A stretch of 64,000 nucleotides of DNA from assembly GCF_020615385.1 (NCBI RefSeq), contig NZ_JAJAVB010000026.1:1-64000 (forward strand). Reading direction: 5' to 3'. The notes below the pieces were generated by a model that saw nothing but the letters and a program-made list of their open reading frames with translations, was not told where the DNA came from and did no database searches. Numbering within the stretch: the first letter of the stretch is position 1; every line of letters begins with the position of its first letter. The DNA comes from Jiella soli (GTDB taxonomy: Bacteria > Pseudomonadota > Alphaproteobacteria > Rhizobiales > Rhizobiaceae). The position numbers were made by a program, and so were the translations under genes. Below are positions 59,885-64,000 of this stretch, piece after piece.

Positions 59885-62275
59885 TCACCCGTTCGCTTTG
59901 AACTCATCCGGCGTCTTGTCATTTTCGATAGGGTTACCTGAATTTGGCTTGGAAGCTCTTACACCCCGACAGGGGGAGCGACTGATCGCTAGTTGCGTCT
60001 CGCGCAGCGCGAACTCCTTCTGCCGATCGAGCGTGGTGGTGGCGATGGTCTGCGACCAGTCCATCATCAGGCCGTAGCATTCGTCCCCGCCCTTAACGAT
60101 TGCGCCGTAGCGTTCCAGGAACAGGGCGGTATCCTCGATATGCGGTGAGCCGCCGCGCGTGACCGACTCGTGGTGGGTGGCGACAACCGGTCCGACATAG
60201 GTCGAGCGGTAGCCGAGCGCGCCGATACGCATGCACAGATCGGTGTCGTTGAATCCAACGCCGAGCTTTTCATCGAAGCCGCCTACCGCCTCGAACAGCT
60301 CCGCCTTGACGACCATCAGCGCCGCCGTCACCGCGCTGTAGTCACGGGTAGAGACGAGCGAAGCGAGGTGGCTTGGATGCCGGCGCCCAGTCGCCAGCGC
60401 GAACATCGGCTCGAACCGGTGGGCGTGGTCGGCCGGACCGACCAGTCCGACAACGACGCCGGCGTGCTGGACCCGGCCATCCGGATATTGCAGGCAGCAT
60501 CCAACGATCCCGACGTCGGGATAGGCGAACTGCGACAGGAGCCGGTCGAGCCAGTCCGCAGTGACGAGCTCGATATCGTTGTTCATGAAGACGAGGTGGG
60601 AATAGGTCCCGTGCGCGCGCAGCGCGGCCACTGCCGCATTGTTGATGGCCGAGAAGTTCCAGGGTCCTTCATGGGACATAACTGTGATGCGACCGGCCTC
60701 CGCCTCAGCCTTCAGGAAGGCGACCGTGTCCGCATCGTCGCTTTCATGGTCGATGACGACGATGTCTGCCGCTGTGCGGTTCTGAGCCGCCCGTTCCTTA
60801 AGCGAGGCGAGACAGGCGGACAGAAGGTCCTTGCGGTTCTTCGTTGGGATGACGATTGCCACCTTCGCCTCCGGCACCGGGGGTCTCACGTCGTATTCGT
60901 TGAAGTTCGCCCCGTCGCGGACCTCGAAGCCCTCCCAGTCTGTGGTCGCTTCGAGATAGCGCCGGATCGCACCACGCGTGTTTGTCAACACCTGTTCAGC
61001 CTTGGCATGGCCGAGGCTGCTGTCGTGGGTGCGCCAGTAGTAGAGCACCATCGGGATCTGCACGACGTTGTGCGACCTGGCAATGCAGCGCAGAGCGAAG
61101 TCGACGTCGTGTGAAATGCTCATGGTCTCGTCGAGAAGACCGGCTGAAAGAGCTATCGTGCGCCGGATGAAGATCGGATGCACGATGTAGGGGTGGCTGA
61201 GATAGTAGCGGATGTCGAAGCGGGGGCGCGTGGCGATCGCCCGGACCGCTTTCATCTCTGCGTCGGTGACCGCTTCGTCGGCGAAGTAGATATCCGCCGG
61301 CAGGGCGCGCGAGGCATAGCGGAACGCGGCGACGAAGGACGGATCCACGCGGTCGTCATGGTCGATGACGACGACATAGTCGCCGCTCGCCCGGCGGATC
61401 CCGGCATTGGTGGCCGCCGATACGCCGCGGTTCTCGTCGAGGGTGACGAACGTCTTGCGGGCAATCCCTTCGCAGGCCGTCTCGGCCGCCTGCACCAGCT
61501 CGGGCTGCGTACCGTCGAAGACCAGAACGAGCTCGAAATTGGGATCGCTTTGTGCCGCGAAGCTGGCAAGGAGAGCCTCGAGCCACTCCACCGGCGGGTG
61601 GTAGATTGGCACGACGACCGAAAGGGAAGCGCTCGCAGCCGGAGATGCCGAGGCCGTGGCCACTGCGAGGTCCTCGCGATTGCGCTGCGCCACCTGGCGT
61701 GCGAACAGCCGCATCTCCATCGTCGGCTGACTATGAATGACGCGGGACGGAATCAGCATTTCGCCCAGCGCTCGCCTGAGTCCTGGCCAGCCACTACGGC
61801 GCAGGATCTGTCCGGCCAGCGAGAGATCTGCAGCAAGCCGCTTCGGCGAGCGCGCCCGTCCGCCGAGAACGGAAGCGGCGCGGGCAAGCCGGCGACGGGT
61901 GGTCGACATGCGTTTCAGCGTCGCTTCACCAATTTGTACGCTCTCCGTGGACAGGACGGGCGCGAGACGCAGGATTCCGCAACCGGGCGGCAGCACGAAA
62001 TAGGCATGGAGCCTGTCGGCGGTGCGCTCGATCGACAGACGGATCGGCATGCGCTCGCTGCCCGGCGAACAGTCGGCCAGAACCACCGAGGCGTCCTCGA
62101 ACAGCGCTGCGTCGGGAGTCTCGAGCGTGAGGCGATAGAGTCCGATCTCCAGTGCCGAAGATCCCAGGAGAAGGAATTCCGGTCGGTGCGCGGTGATTTC
62201 ATAGGTCGTGGCCGCTTCGGGATCCGGCCGGATGAGGCCGCTTTCGGGCACGAGATCGAGACGGATGGCCTTCAT
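59885..62275 (-). CDS. two-domain family-2 glycosyltransferase
   Basis: A 796-residue protein. Residues 1-125 are a beta-rich domain, perhaps carbohydrate-binding. The first GT2 domain (about 215-430) has Ser-Val-Val-Val-Pro-Ile-Tyr-His-Pro, Glu-Asn-Arg-Gly-Val-Ser-Ala-Ala-Thr-Asn and Val-Val-Ile-Asp-His-Asp-Asp-Arg-Val. The second (about 480-740) has Ala-Ile-Val-Ile-Pro-Thr-Lys-Asn-Arg, Val-Ile-Asp-His-Glu-Ser-Asp-Asp, Phe-Met-Asn-Asn-Asp-Ile-Glu and Gly-Phe-Asn-Asp-Thr-Asp. Such tandem GT2 proteins polymerise or extend glycans and commonly sit next to RgpF-type genes. The ATG at 62275 is the first in frame. Confidence 0.9.
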   Translation of the reverse strand: MKAIRLDLVPESGLIRPDPEAATTYEITAHRPEFLLLGSSALEIGLYRLTLETPDAALFEDASVVLADCSPGSERMPIRLSIERTADRLHAYFVLPPGCGILRLAPVLSTESVQIGEATLKRMSTTRRRLARAASVLGGRARSPKRLAADLSLAGQILRRSGWPGLRRALGEMLIPSRVIHSQPTMEMRLFARQVAQRNREDLAVATASASPAASASLSVVVPIYHPPVEWLEALLASFAAQSDPNFELVLVFDGTQPELVQAAETACEGIARKTFVTLDENRGVSAATNAGIRRASGDYVVVIDHDDRVDPSFVAAFRYASRALPADIYFADEAVTDAEMKAVRAIATRPRFDIRYYLSHPYIVHPIFIRRTIALSAGLLDETMSISHDVDFALRCIARSHNVVQIPMVLYYWRTHDSSLGHAKAEQVLTNTRGAIRRYLEATTDWEGFEVRDGANFNEYDVRPPVPEAKVAIVIPTKNRKDLLSACLASLKERAAQNRTAADIVVIDHESDDADTVAFLKAEAEAGRITVMSHEGPWNFSAINNAAVAALRAHGTYSHLVFMNNDIELVTADWLDRLLSQFAYPDVGIVGCCLQYPDGRVQHAGVVVGLVGPADHAHRFEPMFALATGRRHPSHLASLVSTRDYSAVTAALMVVKAELFEAVGGFDEKLGVGFNDTDLCMRIGALGYRSTYVGPVVATHHESVTRGGSPHIEDTALFLERYGAIVKGGDECYGLMMDWSQTIATTTLDRQKEFALRETQLAISRSPCRGVRASKPNSGNPIENDKTPDEFKANG

Positions 62276-62758
62276 GACGTCAGTCTGTCCCTTTCGGTGT
62301 CAGCTGGCGGCCGTCCGCTGAACGACACGCACTCGTCATCGTCGGAGCGATGAGGCACGGCGGGGTGTCCTGCCGTCCGTTCCTTCGTGCCGGATTGTCT
62401 TCAGACATTGCAGACTTCATTCCGTTTCATCGTTGGGGCCGTCGCGGCGTCTATTGCTGGAAGGCGGATCACCCGCCCGTCGTTATCCAATCCGCGTCCG
62501 AGCAGCCAGCCGAAAGCCCACGGGCATAGCGCAAACGTCGCAGGAGGGGATCCCGCCGGTCCTTGGAAAACTGTGGCTGGGCAGAAGAGCGCGGCGACTA
62601 GCTCTCCCCGAATATCTCATTTTTGACCAGGTCTCGCCCGACGCTCCGATGCGGGGCTGAGCGGATCGAAGGCAAAGCTTTGTGGTGCGGCTTTCGCCTG
62701 ATCTTTTGGACGGAGAGGTCGTCTGGTCCGCCCGCACGGTATGCAGTTCATGCAAGAA
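62276..62758. other. intergenic region left of the rep gene
   Basis: About 480 bases with no supportable gene. A weak interrupted stem (GGCAAAGC with GCTTTCGCC, about 62670-62700) lies on the downstream side of rep and could end its transcript. The right edge carries the first iteron. Confidence 0.4.
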
Positions 62759-62800
62759 TGAGGTCTTCGGGGGGGCTGATCTTCTATGAGGTTTTCGGGG
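62759..62800 (+). repeat. two iterons at the 3' end of the rep gene
   Basis: TGAGGTCTTCGGGG (62759-62772) and TGAGGTTTTCGGGG (62787-62800) are direct repeats 28 bp apart. The second overlaps the rep coding sequence, which reads Pro-Lys-Thr-Ser before the stop. They match repeats on the other side of rep at the end of the window. Confidence 0.65.
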
Positions 62801-63641
62801 CGAGCCGGCGCAAGCGGTCCTGTGAGGGCATCGGGGGCGTGACATATTCGGCGGTTCCGGTGATGCGGGCGCGCCGTCCGACCTTCGGCCGCTGCGCCTC
62901 GGCATAGGCCTCGCGCAGTTCCGCCTCGCTCTTCTTCCACCAACCGAGCCCGATCCTGACCACCTTCTTGCCTTCCTTGATCGGCAGGACGCTGACGCCG
63001 AAAGGGGCGAGCCCGTTGATCTCCGCGACAGCCGGTTTGAGGACGTGCTTGTTGAATTCACCGAAAGATTTGTAGCGGCTCGGCGGCACGCCCATCATCA
63101 ATCGGAAGTCGGCAAGCGAGTATTCCGCACTGGTCTTGTATTCGAGATTGACGAACTGTGCGAGGTTTTCATAGAGCGATACAGAGTATCGCGAAGTAAA
63201 AGCCATCAGGACAGGAATAGCGATGCGGCCCCAGATCTGCGATTCTCGCAGGACCTCGATCAGACGCTTGTCGAAACTGTAGGTCAGTATCCCGGCGGGG
63301 CGGTCAGGGTCGTCGAGATCGTTGCCGCCGAGGAACTGCACGCGTCGGGTCTTGCCGTCCATGTGCTTGACGGTGAGGATCGTGCGCATCAGCGCTTCAA
63401 TCGCCTCCTCAACCATCTCGTAGCCTTTGTGTCCGTCCGGCTTCAGGACGTCGATTTCGATCGTGTAATCCTTGCCGTCTTCGACACCCTGCATATGCGC
63501 GTTGTGCCAGAGGATGGTGATTGCCCGGCGGGCGTTCAGAGTCAGCTCGTGATGGCCGGTAACCTGGATCAATTCCGCCGGCTTGACAGCCTCGCGGTCC
63601 TTCGGCGTGATTGTCAGAGTGAGGACAAGAGCTTTCGACAT
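62784..63641 (-). CDS. Rep_3-family plasmid replication initiator
   Basis: A 285-residue initiator with two winged-helix-type halves. The N-terminal half has Leu-Thr-Leu-Asn-Ala-Arg-Arg-Ala-Ile-Thr-Ile-Leu-Trp. The centre has Leu-Thr-Tyr-Ser-Phe-Asp-Lys-Arg-Leu-Ile-Glu-Val-Leu, then Ser-Arg-Tyr-Ser-Val-Ser-Leu-Tyr-Glu-Asn-Leu-Ala-Gln, the family signature. Tyr-Lys-Ser-Phe-Gly-Glu-Phe-Asn-Lys-His-Val-Leu-Lys-Pro-Ala-Val follows. It should bind the flanking TGAGGTTTTCGGGG iterons and open the origin. GATGGATGA precedes the ATG. Its presence with repA/repB and no repC indicates a hybrid replicon. Confidence 0.93.
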   Translation of the reverse strand: MSKALVLTLTITPKDREAVKPAELIQVTGHHELTLNARRAITILWHNAHMQGVEDGKDYTIEIDVLKPDGHKGYEMVEEAIEALMRTILTVKHMDGKTRRVQFLGGNDLDDPDRPAGILTYSFDKRLIEVLRESQIWGRIAIPVLMAFTSRYSVSLYENLAQFVNLEYKTSAEYSLADFRLMMGVPPSRYKSFGEFNKHVLKPAVAEINGLAPFGVSVLPIKEGKKVVRIGLGWWKKSEAELREAYAEAQRPKVGRRARITGTAEYVTPPMPSQDRLRRLAPKTS

Positions 63642-63928
63642 TCATCCATCATACGAATGAAAAATGAAAAGCCAACCTCTCATATTTCATTGCCCGGACT
63701 TCTCATACTTGTTCGTTAGGCGATTTGCTTAATTTGTGCCCGATAACCTCATTTTTCCGGTTATGCGGTCGATGCTAGAGTCCTTTTTGGCGCCTTGTGA
63801 GATAAGTCGAGGCAATGGCGGTGAAAGCTGTTGGCTCTGATCTGCCGCTTCTAGATTCATATATTCTCTTAGTTCAAGATTCACCTCTGCCAAGCGGTTG
63901 ATCCTTAACAAGAAATGACCTCCAACTA
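63642..63928. other. AT-richer origin-proximal region upstream of rep
   Basis: About 290 AT-richer bases hold the rep promoter and perhaps the melting region. A 6-bp inverted repeat ATAACC/GGTTAT lies at 63743-63764. CTCATATTT and CTCATACTT recur near 63678 and 63701. No gene is seen, and a 60-codon frame at 63729-63911 has no recognisable features. Confidence 0.45.
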
Positions 63929-63995
63929 TGAGAAAATCGGGGACTCCGGTGAGGTTTCCGGGGAATTTCGACCGGTTACGATGAGGTTTTCGGGG
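63929..63995 (+). repeat. iterons upstream of rep (array cut by window edge)
   Basis: TGAGGTTTCCGGGG (63950-63963) and TGAGGTTTTCGGGG (63982-63995) are direct repeats, and TGAGAAAATCGGGG (63929-63942) is a diverged copy, with spacing 21 and 32 bp. The last copy is 5 bases from the window end, so more may follow. They are in the same orientation as the pair at 62759-62800 and are the likely Rep binding sites. Confidence 0.65.
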
Positions 63996-64000
63996 CGAAA

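Overview
The window looks like most of a GC-rich plasmid or secondary replicon from an alphaproteobacterium, probably a Hyphomicrobiales member (Rhizobiaceae or Aurantimonadaceae-like). The reasons are repABC-type repA and repB partition genes with 16-bp parS palindromes, a TrwC/TraI-like (MOBF) relaxase with a VirD4-like coupling protein, serralysin/RTX proteins with a PrtD/HlyD-type exporter, and a large dTDP-rhamnose surface-polysaccharide locus. No rRNA, tRNA or CRISPR array was seen.

Layout. 1-0.8 kb: remnants of IS66 and IS5 transposases. 0.87-8.7 kb: mobilisation module with a ParA/StbB-like ATPase and two neighbours, coupling protein, SSB-like protein, broken Toprim gene, MOBF relaxase and a candidate oriT hairpin just upstream of the relaxase. 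No type IV secretion channel genes are present. 9-16 kb: serralysin-type metalloprotease, a small secreted protein, a FitAB/VapBC toxin-antitoxin pair with a two-site operator, an RTX protein with an unknown upstream partner, and another small exported protein. 16.5-20.8 kb: partition locus. repA and repB are separated by 2 kb holding about 12 near-perfect parS palindromes plus degenerate copies, partly arranged as 402-bp tandem units. That 2 kb is occupied by two open reading frames joined to repA, to each other and to repB by ATGA overlaps, and every clear parS is read as Leu-Ser-Ala-Asp-Asn. No repC follows.

20.8-36.5 kb: rfbDBC, two acyltransferases, a GtrB/GT-C/GtrA-like glycosylation cassette, methyltransferases, a glycosyltransferase and a type I secretion ABC/HlyD pair. 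36.7-40.2 kb: two RTX proteins with strong terminators and recognisable promoters. 40.3-58.4 kb: a long minus-strand block of glycosyltransferases, a sulfotransferase, rfbA, a GtrII-like membrane protein, an ABC-2 polysaccharide exporter and an M23 peptidase. 58.9-62.3 kb: a rhamnan-synthesis-F protein and a two-domain glycosyltransferase. 62.7-64 kb: a Rep_3 initiator with iterons on both sides.

Together the genes describe a mobilisable element that makes and exports a rhamnose-containing, probably acetylated and sulfated surface polysaccharide, and secretes calcium-binding RTX proteins. It appears to replicate from a Rep_3/iteron origin while using a repABC-type partition system. The most unusual object is the apparently translated parS array between repA and repB.
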